DNA from: Nannobrachium achirus | Taxonomy: Eukaryota; Chordata; Actinopteri; Myctophiformes; Myctophidae | Assembly: GCA_963921795.1 (NCBI GenBank) | Contig: OY997658.1 | Span: 28,086,609 to 28,150,608 of the forward strand | Length of the DNA stretch: 64,000 nucleotides | Direction of reading: 5' to 3' | In this document: piece after piece, positions 36,500 to 55,994 of the stretch | Layout: the number at the start of each line of letters is the position of its first letter | Numbering within the stretch: position 1 is the stretch's first letter | Position numbers and translations under genes: made by a program | Notes under the pieces: generated by a model | Seen by the model: the letters and a program-made list of their open reading frames with translations, nothing else | Databases searched by the model: none | Told to the model about the DNA's origin: nothing

Positions 36500-36880
36500 G
36501 GTTGCCAAAGTCCTCCATTAGGTTCTATTCACTCCCTTCAGCTTTATATTTGGCCCTCACTAATCCTCATTATTAGATGTGGCACGGTCTGGCACCATAT
36601 ATACTTGCTCTGTGTCTCAGAGGTGGGCTGTGGATCGATCAGAAACCCAGTAAGCAGAGCAAGTGCTCATTTCAAACAAGATTTCAAACGTATTTTGGTT
36701 TGTTTTTGGCTAACATTTCAGCATGCTGCAGGAAGAGGAAGACTGTACTAGTTACTATGGATCCAACCAATGATTGTCATTCATAGGCAGGTTTGTGAGC
36801 TGTCCACAGCCCACCTCTGAGCCCAGAGCGAGTAGCACTGGCAGAACAAGTCAGAACCGGGCCTGTAAGCAAGCCACAAT
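36500..36880. other. No gene seen; partly inverted sequence
   Basis: CTCTGTGTCTCAGAGGTGGGCTGTGGA (about 36608) is partly mirrored by CCACAGCCCACCTCTGAG (about 36805). This suggests a decayed inverted-repeat element. Confidence 0.4.
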
Positions 36881-37330
36881 GATCGGGTTTAATCATGAAT
36901 AAACCATGATATACATACGTAAATGATTAATAAATCATTTGTAACCAATGAATAGTCTTCACTTTACATTAGGGCTCTTGATAACATCTACTAATGATTT
37001 ATAGATATATTAGGAATGTTTTACAAGGTATATAGATATTTTGTAAATTATTAGATACTTATCTACAAATAGCAGATAAATAATGCATATTTATTTTGTT
37101 ACAAATGATTTATTAATCATTCACAAATGTATATAAATGGTTTATTCATGATTAGTTTACTACTTACCAATACCTTACTAATAACATGATGTTTAAAACA
37201 GTTATAAATGTTTAGGTAAACATTTATAAATGTCAATAAACAGTTTGTTCATGTTTATTACTCATCTACAAACTGCTTATAAATGTTTATAAATGATTTA
37301 TAACAGGTCATTATTGTAAAGTGCTACCGA
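36880..37330. mobile_element. AT-rich palindromic repeat, probable MITE
   Basis: Many inverted phrases (AATGATTAATAAATCATTTG) end at TTGTAAAGTGCTACC, which resembles the common fish MITE end GGTAGCACTTTACAA. The left end is decayed. Confidence 0.4.
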
Positions 37331-37629
37331 AAGGGAAATGTGTGATTCAGGAAAAAACTAACAGGCAGTTTCCCCTCAATGACCCTATTAGACTGGCCTT
37401 TATACAATTTGAGGGATAACAGCCTTCTCTAGTTTAATGTTCAGCTTCAAGGACCCCAGCACCATCTACTCTTTATAGCTGACATCAGTCCAAATGAGTG
37501 ATTAGTATTTTGAGCATTTTATTTCACTCACAATGGTCTTTTCCTATGATTTGCCACAGTCAATCATTTCATTTTTAGTTAGTATTACCCGGGTATGAAG
37601 CGAGGTATGAAGCATGGTTGGCTCTACTT

Positions 37630-37992
37630 TGCACCATACGGTATGCGATAATGGAATCCGTAGGATACGGGGGTGAATAAATGAGAATCCGCTGCTTGTG
37701 ATTGGCAGGAGTGGCGGTCGGGAGCGCTCCGCTGTGTTCGCGCGGTCGGGGGGATGAAGATTTACTATTCTGTCCATAACGGCACATAACTCGGCACATA
37801 ACGGCGCTGAGTCGGCTCATGCGACCTTCGCAACGCTCGACACGGCGGCTCGCTCGATAACGCTCGCTCGCTGGGGTCTCACGTGGATCAAGGTCGTCTG
37901 AGAAGGCGCGCCTCCGTCGTCATCACAGAAAACAAGCACTCCTTCCTCAAGCGTCTCCTACGGATTCCAATATAGCATACTGCATACTTATA
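37630..37992. mobile_element. MITE with about 33-bp inverted ends and GC-rich core
   Basis: The ends share GGAATCCGTAGGA and its complement plus GTATGC phrases (37633-37665 and 37957-37990). The interior is GC-rich with CGCTCGCTCG, and GCTTGTGATTGGC through GGGAGCGCTCCG matches 494-532, so this is a relative of the MITE at 435-821. Confidence 0.6.
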
Positions 37993-38017
37993 TAATGTTT
38001 GAGGACAGGGACGACTT

Positions 38018-38018
38018 A

Positions 38019-38058
<40 letters not shown>

Positions 38059-38232
38059 CACACGTGCAAAATGGATTGAATGAACCGAAAATGATGCCCA
38101 TAATTTGTGGAAGGCCTATAATGGGACACTGGAAACAAGTCAATAGTATAGCACACTGTCCCTGGGTTCAGGGCTGTATACACACAACACCAGAGAGAGC
38201 GCTGGCAGAGAGAGAGAGAGAGAGAGAGAGAG
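38018..38232. repeat. (CACG)n and (GA)n microsatellites
   Basis: (CACG)n at 38018-38060 and (GA)n at about 38205-38232. Confidence 0.95.
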
Positions 38233-38446
38233 ATGTGCCTCAACATTGTGAATTCGAGAAGTATTTGATTGCGAGGTCGCAATCAAATCAAATCAAATAA
38301 AATAAAATTGTCTGTCTGTCTGAAGGTCACGCCTGATACTGCGGTTCCCCTGACACATCGCTGTGACATCACAGGTGATATCACAGGTGACATCACCTAT
38401 GTAAAAGTCCATATATGGGTATTCCCCAGAATCCCTTTTATGCCCT

Positions 38447-39817
38447 TGTAAGGTGGGCCAATCTTACTATTACGTTCAGAAATAACTGTTTTATACCAAC
38501 TCCATACTCTTAACCATTTATCATTAAAGGAAATATATATATATACACCACTGTTGTATGATTGATTCTTATATAAACCCAAATATAAAAGGGGACCTTT
38601 GTTGCCGGACAACGCCAGTTGGAATTTAACCAACAAAACCATTAAAGGTTTAAACACCACTAGGCTAAGACACAGGTTCGTAATATTACCAGGCTGGGAG
38701 AGCAATAAGCGGGTACGAACACCCTGGAGAGACTTACACCAAACAGTTTTCAGGGGGTTACAAAATCACAATACTTTATTATAGATTATCCTGTACAGAG
38801 GCCTCTAAACGCCACAAAACAATAAAATACAAAAGAAAAACCTAACACTCCTAAAAGGCGCCGCTAACTAATAAAAAGATAATTCAAACCAATATCAAAA
38901 TGTTAAAATGTTATCTTCGATTCCTACTAGCAAAGTGCAGGGTGCATATCGTGGGTCACTCTACTAGTGTTCGTCCGTTCAACGAATAAGCGAAGCAGGG
39001 GGAACAAGGGAGCCCAATATAGCCACAACTGCTTAGCAGATAGGGGGTTCAGCAGCATACATCCTACGTCTCAATTCCACGGCAGGTCTCTGAAACACAC
39101 AAGAGGAGGCCGCCAGCTCATATGTTCACAAGTGCATAATAGTTGTCCTAAACGTGCAGTGCTTAACTTCGAGTGTCGCTATAGAAAGGTACTTACACCC
39201 CAGGCAAGCGTCTGCTTGCCGGTGAGTGTGATAGGCATGCGACACACATGACCGTCACTTCGTCTCTCCCACAGCAGACCAGGCTCCGGTTCGTCTCGCA
39301 CACCGGCTCGCCAGTCTCTCCGTCGCTGTAAACTATAAGTTTCACACAACGTTGCTAACTCAATGTAGCTTAGCTACTATACTCAGTCACATGAGTCTCT
39401 GTACACCGTACATAGTTCTTCCGACCCCCCGCTGTCTCTGCTCTGCACAGCACATCCTCTCTGCTCCCCTGCTCTCTTGCAACTGGGACGCGCCGCCTCA
39501 TTCATAGTCCTGTGCCCCGCCCAGCCGCCATTCCATTGGCCAGGCGTGACATCACCCCTCACGGCATATAGGCCGGAGCATCGCTGCCAGTTGTCCTATC
39601 CAGAACCTTCATTCATTTAAAGTCCCGTAAAATATTCAGTCACCATTCATAAAAGAAACATGATTAAGGGAAAAGGAAGGAATATTATTACAACATAAAT
39701 ACCATAACGAAAATACAATGTGCTTAAATAAAGAAATAACAGGAAACCATCATTGTACTTAAAGAAATAATACAAAAAACGAAAAATAAATAATACCCTT
39801 CTTTCATCCCTATCACA
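38447..39817 (-). mobile_element. Solo LTR (fossil LTR retroelement)
   Basis: The 1,371-bp block begins TGTAAGG and ends TATCACA, and is flanked by an exact 4-bp duplication, CCCT (38443-38446 and 39818-39821). The sequences outside join into a phrase (GAATCCCTTTTATGCCC then TATATG) that also occurs uninterrupted at 39946-39968, which confirms the insertion. On the minus strand it reads TGTGATAGGG to CCTTACA and contains CCAAT, GC-box and TATA-like motifs and an AATAAA, so minus is the likely orientation. No internal region remains. Gypsy-like by duplication length; family and age uncertain. Confidence 0.75.
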
Positions 39818-40125
39818 CCCTTATATGAAGATTGCTGATGTCATTGATATACATCACTGGCCAGATGGCCAAGACATGGAGGGATCCATGTATGGGCATA
39901 AAAGCGATTGTATGTTGTGATGTCATGGGAACCACTCTAACAGAATCCCTTTTATGCCCATATATGGAGATTCCTGATGTCGTCAATATTAAGCCCATAT
40001 CTGGGAATGCCCATATTTGGAGGAAGACAGGGATCTCCATGTATGGGCATAAAAGGGATCATATACAGTACATGGATCTCCATATATGAGTACCACAGAT
40101 CTTCATATAAGCGTAACTGTTCCAA
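39818..40125. repeat. Repeat split by the solo LTR
   Basis: Phrases around TATGGGCATAAAAG and ATATATGGAGAT occur several times in both orientations (38405-38442, 39870-40120). This forms a degenerate inverted or tandem repeat that is the host of the LTR insertion. Confidence 0.5.
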
Positions 40126-40522
40126 TATACATCACGGCCAAATGGCCAAGAATTGGCCCTTCAGGGCGAGGTTGCATGTCACTCTGAGGCGTCTTCCTAG
40201 TTTAAATACTGTACCTAGCAAGCAGGCGACCCAGCAAGGCGTAGCCTATGTAGACTTGGTGCGTCAATATTTACGTGTGTGTGTCTGTATACTGTATGCG
40301 TTTGAGGTCAATAAATAAAAGTTGCAAAGCTTTAATTACAGATCGTTTTCATCAATTGTGTTGGCAACAACCCACATCGGCACTTGGCATGCTACAATGG
40401 CGTAACCACCAACCATTCTCTTAAATCTTCCTCCTCAGTGGATTGGTAATGTTTATTGATCTGAAATTGACTGAAGTTGATTTAGTTGATTTTTGTTTAC
40501 TTTTCCCAGATTTGATCTAGAC

Positions 40523-41478
40523 CAGGGGTCTTCAACAGGCGGTCCGGGACCCCTAGGGGGCCCTCAGAGTTACTACAGGCGGTCCTCCAAATCTGTGTGC
40601 AATCAAAGCTTTTTTTCTCCTTTTTTATATTAACCACTTGAACCCTAGTGTCCATAATCTGAGAACTTTAGCCAAAAATAGCAGATCTACAAGCTCACAA
40701 CGCCTCGCAGGAGCTTGTAGATCGGCTATTTTCGGTGTATTAAAGGAGCTATAGTCAACTTTTTCTTGAAAAACGGATGCTAAAATAAAGATAATGTTTC
40801 GAAAATATTTAATAAAAAAATAAGCTTCATACATGTGTTTCTATTCAAAAATGACTACAAAAAGCGTAAAATAATGATAAAATAATCATTTTGGCCATTG
40901 TCAGACCAACACTTTGTTTACATTCTAGTCTATTCTTTGATGGTGTTAGACTAGGATGTAAACAAAGTATATGAAGCTTATTTTTTTTATACAATATTTT
41001 CAAAACATTATTTTTATTTTAGCATCCGTTTTTCAAGAAAAAGTTGACTATAGCTCCTTTAAAGGAGCTATAGTCAACTTTTTCATTGTAGGTGTACATC
41101 CTAGTCTACAGACTGGGATGTAAACAAAGTACGGGCCCTGTAAATGTAAACAAAGGGCCAAAATGATTATTTTATCATTATTTTACGCTTTTTGTGGTCA
41201 TTTTCTAATTGAAACACATATATGAAGCTTATTTTTTTATAAAATATTTTCGAAACATTTTTATTTTAGCATCCGTTTTTCAAGAAAAAGTTGACTATAG
41301 CTCCTTTAAGTATTGACGGTTCAAGTGGTTAAATAACTAAAAATACAAACTGACATGAATCCAAAATACACTGATGATTGTGCTGTCAAATGATGAAACT
41401 ATATGCAATCTGGGAGTCCCTGCTTCATCTCTCTCTCAGCTTAAGGGGTCCTTGGCCTGAAAACGTTGAAGACCCCTG
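40523..41478. mobile_element. hAT MITE, family N2, with target duplication
   Basis: The ends are CAGGGGTCTTCAAC and GTTGAAGACCCCTG. The exact 8-bp duplication ATCTAGAC flanks it (40515-40522 and 41479-41486). It carries the window's palindrome at 40675-40735 and two nested TTAA-flanked MITEs (40740-41309). Without these it is about the size of the complete N2 at 53168-53625. Confidence 0.95.
40740..41309. mobile_element. Two TTAA-flanked MITEs sharing one TTAA
   Basis: Each element starts TTAAAGGAGCTATAGTCAAC and ends with its complement. The first spans 40740-41062, the second 41059-41309, and the middle TTAA is shared. TTAAAGGRR ends with a TTAA duplication match the T2-MITE type (Kolobok superfamily); piggyBac is the alternative. 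The interiors are related but not identical. Confidence 0.8.
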
Positions 41479-41499
41479 ATCTAGACAGTTGCAGTTTCA

Positions 41500-42210
41500 A
41501 GTTTACACACACAGTAGTTTGGGTGCCTCCTCGTAGGAACCTGCTGCACCATCACAGATCTGTAACTGTAAGAAGTTATAAATAAATACAAAAAATGTCA
41601 ATGTGGATTTGATTTATAAACTATTTTATTAGTCTCAAATCTAAACAGCACGGAGGTGTACAGTAAAACATTTTGAAATGAAAAGAAAAACTTTCCACCC
41701 ATCCCACACATGTATGTTCATGCATGGGTCCCTAAATATTTTCCGATATTTTGTTTTTAATTATTATTTATTTCAAATCATATCCCCAAAAAGCATCATA
41801 AAAAAAACTAATTCAATGATTTTTCCCAAGTCGTTTCATGAATAAATAAAATTACCAAACGTATGCAGAATGTCCCATTTCTTTTGAAAATTAAAAGCAG
41901 ATCTACAAGCTGTTGTTGCTATGCTGTATAATATAATAGCTGAAATCTAACATTACACAGATGCTTTTCCAGTTTTAATACCAATCCCATAGATATTTTG
42001 TGGATGGCGGTCCTTCGCATCATTTTAGGGCCCATTATTTTGTGGGGTCCCCAGATGATTAGCTTAATGTACAACAAATTTCTCACTCAACGGTAAACAA
42101 ACCAACATAAGTGTATACAGGGTATCTGCACATTTATAAAGTGACAATTTAAGGATGTTCAAGACCGTTTGAATACCAAACTGGCCAAACTGTAAGCAAG
42201 AGGCGAAAAT
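41500..42210. other. No gene seen; AT-rich spacer with hAT fragments
   Basis: From about 42030 the sequence GGGGTCCCCAGATGATTAGCTTAATG matches 50630-50650, a shared hAT interior. Nothing coding. Confidence 0.35.
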
Positions 42211-42212
42211 TG

Positions 42213-42270
42213 TAAAAATAGCAGATTTACATGTTCAGCATGAGCATGTAGATCTGCTATTTTCACAATA
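42213..42270. repeat. Stand-alone copy of the shared palindrome
   Basis: AAAAATAGCAGATTTACATGTTCAGC mirrored by GAGCATGTAGATCTGCTATTTT. No N1 or N2 ends lie next to it. Confidence 0.7.
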
Positions 42271-42412
42271 TTCTGTGGAACCGAGTCACATTAAATATAA
42301 TACCTACAATTCCAAGTGCTTGTCAGGGTGGGGGTCCCCAGTTCAAATATGTTTATTTTGGGAGTCACGGCCTAAAAAGGTTTGAGAACCCATGTTTTAG
42401 ATGAAGTGGGGG

Positions 42413-42978
42413 AGCAGATGCGACCGTGGTTTTCCCGGTGAACCTGAGCGCAACGGTGGGGCCGCGGAGTGTGGTTTTTTGTCGCATTCCTAAGACAAAA
42501 ATGTGATAACAATACATTTACCCCCATTCATTCCGGATGGTGACCCGTTTCGAAACAGGTCACCATCCGGAATGAATGGGGGTAAATTTACTCGAATCAA
42601 ATTTTTGTCTTAGGAATGTGACAAAAACCTAAAAATATTATTGAACTCTAGTCTCCATGGCGTGACTAATCAATAGAAAAAAAGTCATTTTGGGGGTGAA
42701 CTACTCCTTTAATGATTTCCTTTATCCTCATCTATTCTCGCGCTAATGCACACAGCTGTTTTCGCCAGGTTTTAAGGCCTAGTAGGCTTTTCAGAAGTTA
42801 ATTTAATGTTTTCCATTTAATGATTTCCTTTATCGTCATCTTGCGCTAATGCACACAACTGTTTTCGCCAGGTTTTAAGGTCTTATTTTAGTTGTTTCTC
42901 ATAAGCTCACGATCCTCCTTGCCCATCGGCCCCCACCGTTGCGCTCAGTTTCACCGGGAAAACTGCGGTCGCGGAGCA
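42413..42978. mobile_element. Inverted-repeat unit related to the lectin 3' flank
   Basis: The left arm (42413-42465) and right arm (42923-42978) are inverted copies of CGGTTTTCCCGGTGAA..CGCAACGGTGGGG. Inside are a 70-bp perfect-looking hairpin with ACCATCCGGAATGAATGGGG arms (42519-42590), a TTAA-type MITE end (GAACTACTCCTTTAA at about 42700) and two diverged copies of a 100-bp block containing TGATTTCCTTTATC. The right arm continues into a duplicate of the last lectin exon's end. Confidence 0.6.
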
Positions 42979-43030
42979 GATAGAGACGATGATCTATGGA
43001 TTCCTGGGGGGACTAACTAGGCCCTATAGG

Positions 43031-43288
43031 ACAGTGGTTCTCAACCATTTTAATTTCAAGGAAGGACCCCCAGTTTGACATGAATTAGGCTACGGACCCA
43101 CACTTAATGGCATTTCTGTCTCTGGGACCCCGATTCATATTAATCCAATAAAATCAATAAAAATTGAACCAAATGGTTCCATTTGTACACTCACTGAGTT
43201 ACAGACCCATAAGGGTCCAATTGGTTCGTAGCTTTCATTTAGTCTGGAACCCCCTGGAACTCCCTCAAGGACCCCTGGGGATACCCGG
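43031..43288. mobile_element. hAT MITE, family N3 (truncated)
   Basis: It starts CAGTGGTTCTCAACCATTTTAATTTC and matches 44012-44286, but breaks off at CCCCGGACCCCA. There it joins the duplicated lectin 3' sequence. Confidence 0.7.
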
Positions 43289-43352
43289 ACCCCACCGTTG
43301 CGCTCAGTTTCACCGGGAAAACTGCGGTCGCGGAGCAGATAGAGACGATGAT

Positions 43353-50539
<7,187 letters not shown>

Positions 50540-50587
50540 CTTCACCTCACTCCTCTGAATGCTCACAAGAACCTCTGGATCAACCTA

Positions 50588-50740
50588 GAACAGTGGTTCT
50601 CAACCTGTGGGTCGGGACACCCAGATGGGGTCCCCAGATGATTAACTTAATGTGCAACACTGCTTTCTCACTCAACAGTAAACAAACCAACATCAAGTTT
50701 AAGTGAATACAACGCCGTTCGTCCTCCTGGCCGGGCGTCT
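50588..50740. mobile_element. hAT fragment just upstream of the lectin start
   Basis: It begins CAGTGGTTCTCAACCTG and continues GGGGTCCCCAGATGATTAACTTAATG, shared with about 42040. Only one end is visible. Confidence 0.55.
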
Positions 50741-51019
50741 ATCCGGCATAATGTTAAAACGTAACATTAAAACCTAGGTTTTTAAATAATTGTAGTGGAG
50801 TAAAAGTACAATATTTGGATCTGAGATTCAGTGGAGTAGAAGTAAAAGTATTGGAAATTGGAAATACTCAAGTAAAGTAAAGTAAAAAATACCTCAGAAT
50901 TGTACTTAAGTAGGCCTACAGTTAATTACAGATGCAGCCCCACTGAGCGGTCAGCGCGGTGAGCGTGAGACCGGCGGAAACCGAGAGAGCGAACGGCCGA
51001 GAGGGCGAACATATACTGT

Positions 51020-51415
51020 ATATACAAATATTTTTTCCCAACTCAAATTTTGCTTCTGGAGGGTCCCTGTACCTAAATATCTTGAGATGGGGGTCCGTGG
51101 CCAAATACATATCATTTTGGGGGTCCTTCACATGAAAAGGTTTGAGCACCACTGACATAGAAACATGTTTTTTTCAAAAAACCTTAGAAGGATTTGATTC
51201 AAAGACTTGCACACATTTTCAAGATTTTTCAAAAATAGCAGTTCTACGAGTGGCGCGCTGCGAGCTTGTATTATTTGCTATTTTTCAATAGTTAAAGCAC
51301 AAAAGAACGTGTAATAATGTGTTCCCAGTCTAAACAGGCTAAACCCCCTCCCCCTATGAAGAACATTCATGGGGGGTCCGCAGTGAAGCCCAGAATTTGG
51401 TGCGACACCTCTGAT
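51020..51415 (-). mobile_element. hAT MITE N1 remnant
   Basis: N1 interior in inverted orientation with one diverged palindrome (51230-51290). It ends near GGTGCGACACCTCTG. Confidence 0.7.
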
Positions 51416-51424
51416 TATACTCAC

Positions 51425-51545
51425 GTGTGTTACTTGAGAACAACAATGTATGAATGAATGGACCATTGTAAAGCACTTTGAGTTCGCAAGCGCTATAAAA
51501 ATGCAATCCATTATTATTATTACCCTTATTATTATTATTATTATT
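51425..51545 (+). mobile_element. Retroposon 3' tail
   Basis: AAAGCACTTTGAGTTCGCAAGCGCTATAAAAATGCAATCC followed by (ATT)n is the common 3' end of a fish LINE/SINE group. Only the tail is visible. Confidence 0.55.
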
Positions 51546-51549
51546 ATGT

Positions 51550-52580
51550 TATTATTGAGTAAAAGTAGGGCATACCACAATGTAGAAATACAAAAGTACA
51601 AAAGCATTGGCATCACTACTTAAAGTACAGAATCTACAGATTGTAAATGTGCTCACAGTGGTGGAAAAAGTAAAAGTATCAATAATGCAATGTAGAAATA
51701 TGAATAAAAGTCTGGAATTCAAAATGGACTTGATTAAAAGTACAAAAGTATTGGCATCAAAATGTACTTAAAGTACCAAAAGTAAAAGGACTCAGTATTC
51801 AGTAGGCCTAGTTCCCATTTCCCAAGTTTTCAGAATTCACAATTGTAGAGAGTAAAAGAAAGCTCATTGCGTTGGGTTTTACATTTTCAGATAACAAAAG
51901 CAATGCACAATACATTTTAAATTTGAGTCCTCAGTTTCATGCACTGTATTTTAATTTAATTAAAATGTATCATTAAATTCAATTTCTTATAACTGGGTTA
52001 TATAGAAACAAGCAACAAGCTTACCAAAGTAGGAAAGATCGTCGTGATGTGAATACGTTGTGAGCTCTCTTCCCCGGTCTAGTGTCCGACTAACAGATCA
52101 GGTAGAAACTGGACGCTTTTGTCCCATGTCAATTTGTATATTCTTTTGCAGCACTATGGCCAAGTCTGTTGTTTTGCATGCGCTTTAGCAATACGATTTA
52201 CTTACTCACTTAGTAGAAGCTGTCATGCAAACTGCAGACATGCATGTTTTAACCTGTACACGACATGTTTTTGGTCCTGTAAGGCAGAAGTTCTCAAAGT
52301 AGTGTCCGGGGACCCCCAGGGGTCCTTAAGGGGGGGTTCCAGGGGGTCCCCAGCTAAATTAGTTAACAATACATAGCATCACAATCATTGTAACCATTTT
52401 CTTTATCCATTTATATGTCGGTTATTCAAAAACAGCAGATATACAAGCTTACAGCGCGTCACCTCAGCACTGCCGTGCTGCGAGCATGAACATCTGTTAT
52501 TTATTTATATTTTGAGCGGTGCTAACCGGTCCTACGTCTGGCTTTGTGTGTAGGTCCCTATGTTTGAGTGTCCGTATGAT
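51550..52580. other. No gene seen; hAT fragments
   Basis: CAGTGGTGGAAAAAGTAAAAG (51657) marks an old hAT copy. A diverged palindrome lies at 52430-52505. No exon seen. Confidence 0.4.
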
Positions 52581-52582
52581 TA

Positions 52583-52935
52583 GGGGCGTCACAAGGGGGG
52601 TAAAGTGGGACTGAGTTACTAGGGCCCAAGGTGGAGGGGCCCCGTTACCCGTATCGGTTCGCTGGCCGTCGTGGCCGATATGCGGCCGCTTACCCAGCTT
52701 AACCGGACGCTCCGCCCCTGTATCTGATATTATCTGAGTTTGTAGATCTGCTATTTCTGAAACGTGAAAATGTGTGCAAATCTGCTATTTTTCAATAGTT
52801 AAAGCACAAAATAACGTGTAATAATGCGTTCCCAGTATAAATGGGTTAATTAAAAAAAATCAAATGGGGGTCCGTGGCCAAATACATATCAATTTAGGGG
52901 TTCTTGGCACATACTGTAAATGAGATTTGAGAACC
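52583..52935. mobile_element. hAT MITE N1 remnant
   Basis: AGGGGCGTCACAAGGGGGG start, the GGGCCCAAGGTGGAGGGGCCC block and palindrome arms near 52735 and 52775. Confidence 0.55.
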
Positions 52936-53167
52936 ACTGCTGTAAGGATCTAAACAACGAGGTGACGTTTAGGACTCATTCAAAGATACTTAGTAGTCGA
53001 CACAAGGGGTATCACTGCTGGAATTTGAGTGAGTATTGATAGTCTGACCTCATCAATACAAGAGCATCAGCAGGGATTCTGTGCTTTTAGCTGGGGTCAT
53101 GTCAGCTCTCTCCCAGGGGCCGTCATTTGGGGTCCTATAGGGTGATGGTATGCACCACCCTCTAGTG

Positions 53168-53625
53168 CAGGGGTCTTCAACAGGGGGTCCGGGTCCCCTA
53201 GGGGGTCCTCAGAGTTACTACAGGGGGTCCTCCAAATCTTCCAAACATTTTTATATTAACAACTCGAACCCTAGTGTTCATATTCTGAGAACTGTTGCCA
53301 AAAAATAGCAGATCTACAAGCTCACAACGCCTCGCTGCGAGGCGTTGTGATCTTGTAGATCAGCTATTTTTGGCAAAGAGCTTTGGTGTAGAGGGGAAAA
53401 AGAACAGACTCACTAAGTACAGAGTGAAAGGTCAAGTTTATTAAGTTTTGAAGGGTCAAGTGGTTAAATATCTGAAAACACAAATTGACATGAATCCAAA
53501 ATAAACTGATGATTGTGCTGTCAAACAATGAAACTATATGGAATCTATGAACAGGTTGTGGGGGTCCCTGCTTCATCTCTCTCTCGACTAAGGGGTCCCT
53601 GGCCTGAAAACGTTGAAGACCCCTG
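53168..53625. mobile_element. hAT MITE, family N2, complete with target duplication
   Basis: The ends are CAGGGGTCTTCAAC and GTTGAAGACCCCTG. The exact 8-bp duplication CTCTAGTG flanks it (53160-53167 and 53626-53633). It contains the palindrome at 53304-53373 with core CGCCTCGCTGCGAGGCG. At 458 bp it is the best uninterrupted N2. Confidence 0.95.
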
Positions 53626-54132
53626 CTCTAGTGATCACATTTATCCTCAAATTCATTTAGTTTATGCATAATTTCCTCCACCGCTGAACGTTTCAGCAGA
53701 TTAATCAGATAATCTAGATCGATGCTGACATCTCAAATCAATCCACACCCGTCCATTTATATTGAGGTCTCGGCTCAGATACTCCCTCCCCTGCCTTGGA
53801 CTCCGGGAGGATGGAGAAAAAAAAAAAAACAAGGCTAGGAGAGCAAGGATTGTAAAATGATTAGGTGTTTGGGGAGGGAGGGAGGGCATTTGGGACCTAC
53901 TTTTGCAGATACAAACAGGTAGGGGAGGCAATCACAGGTGCTTTTATACTGTGGTGATTGCAAAGTGGATTGGCCAGGAGATAGTGAGGCAGGTGTATGT
54001 GATAAGGTGATTGTGACAGGGGGTGGCAAGGCTGAGCAGAGGTGGGTCTCCACTCCTGAACCTACGTTGCATGCAACTACATTTATTTCGTTTTTGTGTT
54101 TTTCCCAAATTAATGCCCTACATCATACAGCG

Positions 54133-54605
<473 letters not shown>

Positions 54606-54999
54606 TTCAATTAGCTATTTTTGAATTTGAATCATGAAAAGTAACACCCAACACACGTTATAGGGTAAGACGCAGTTTTCTTTGACCAGGGGAAGAAAGA
54701 TATAAGCAAACAAACGATTCCTTGAGAGCTGGTCATTTCTTATTCAAAACATTTAAATTGAGCTGGATTAGTGGTGCTGCTTTTCTCTCCCCAGATTTGC
54801 CTTTTGTAATCGTTAGCCCAGTTGTAACTCTGCAGGCTCACGGTCGGACCATTGTGTGGGTGATGATCTATGGTAATTCTGGACTAATCTTTGAATGTAA
54901 ACGATGCAACCTTTTGCATAATCATGTGGAGGCTGGAAATGGATGGACGAGTGCTCAGGGACGTGCAGAGAATGTTAAAGAGGCAGGGCTGACATTTCT

Positions 55000-55070
55000 A
55001 AAATAGCCGACCTCCAAGCTCACAACGCGTCGCTCTGCGAGGCGGTGTGAGCTTGGAGGTCGGCTATTTT
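55000..55070. repeat. Palindrome copy with matched arm changes
   Basis: Left arm AATAGCCGACCTCCAAGCTC, right arm GAGCTTGGAGGTCGGCTATT, core with ACGCGTCGC/GCGAGGCGGT. Compared with the usual arm AGCAGATCTACAAGCTC, three positions differ and each has the complementary change in the other arm. Confidence 0.9.
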
Positions 55071-55164
55071 CGGTGCTTGATACCACACTGAACTAAGCAT
55101 AATCAAGTCAATACTGGAGATGTGGCGTAACGGCATGGATTTCTACACAGAGAGGGCAATTCTT

Positions 55165-55385
55165 TCAATAAGATGCTGCATTCAAGTTCATGAGAGTTTG
55201 GAAAAGGCAATTAGCCAGTAGCTATGCCCCTCCCGAAAAAGCTTTTGTCCAATGCTAGCTTAGCAACCAGCAGCTTGCCAAGGCTGTTGAACCTTGGCAA
55301 GCAGGAAGTTATTCTAAGCTAGCATTGGACAACAGCTTTTTGGGTGGGGCATAGCTACTGGCTAATTCTCTTGAACACTGCTTTC
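55165..55385. mobile_element. Small foldback element
   Basis: Inverted arms contain AGCCAGTAGCTATGCCCC and GTCCAATGCTAGCTTAG with complements. The centre is the hairpin GCCAAGG..CCTTGGC. Outer arms reach TTCAAG/TTCATGAGAG against CTCTTGAA. Confidence 0.75.
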
Positions 55386-55749
55386 AGGTATGGCATGGAA
55401 AGAGGGGCATTTGCATTTCTTATACCATAGTGAAAACTGCGTTCATGGTCTGGAGAGGGCACATTTTACAGACAGATAATAGGGCAGGGGCTCAAGCCCC
55501 CTTTGATGTCTGTGTGTGCACGTGCCTGCTAGCGCTTATCGTGGGTTAATGTTCTCAGTCGCCACAGTCATTTGGATGCCATAGAAGTCAGCATGTGTTC
55601 TATGGAAGCGTGTCACGCAACCGAAATCTGCGACGTGTTGTATGCTTGGAGAGATAGACGATTTTCGGGTTATTAGTTATTTTTTCATTAAACCTGGAAA
55701 ATAATCTGTGTCACTTTAGATTTTAACCACATTAACCATTATTGTATAC

Positions 55750-55980
55750 TTTAGTTTTTGAAAAATAGCAGATCTACAAGCTCATAGCACGGCAGATACA
55801 TAAGGCTTTGAGATGGGGGTCGGCGGCCAAATGCATATAATTGTGGGGGTCTTTTGACATGAAAAGATTTGATCACCACTGATATAGAATTTTTTACATT
55901 TTTCAGAAAACCGTTAGGATTTAGAAGACTTTTTTTTTCTTTTCTGATTGATCTGTATTTTGTTGTGATTAGAGAGCACT
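55750..55980. mobile_element. hAT MITE N1 remnant
   Basis: One palindrome arm followed by GAGATGGGGGTCGGCGGCC and GGGGTCTTTTGACATGAAAAG, as in the N1 interior. Confidence 0.55.
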
Positions 55981-55994
55981 TCAAGGATGCTTAG

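Noticed and set aside
39480-39600. Host gene promoter with CCAAT, GC box and TATA-like motif
   Set aside because: It lies inside the TG..CA block with a 4-bp target duplication, so an LTR promoter explains it better.
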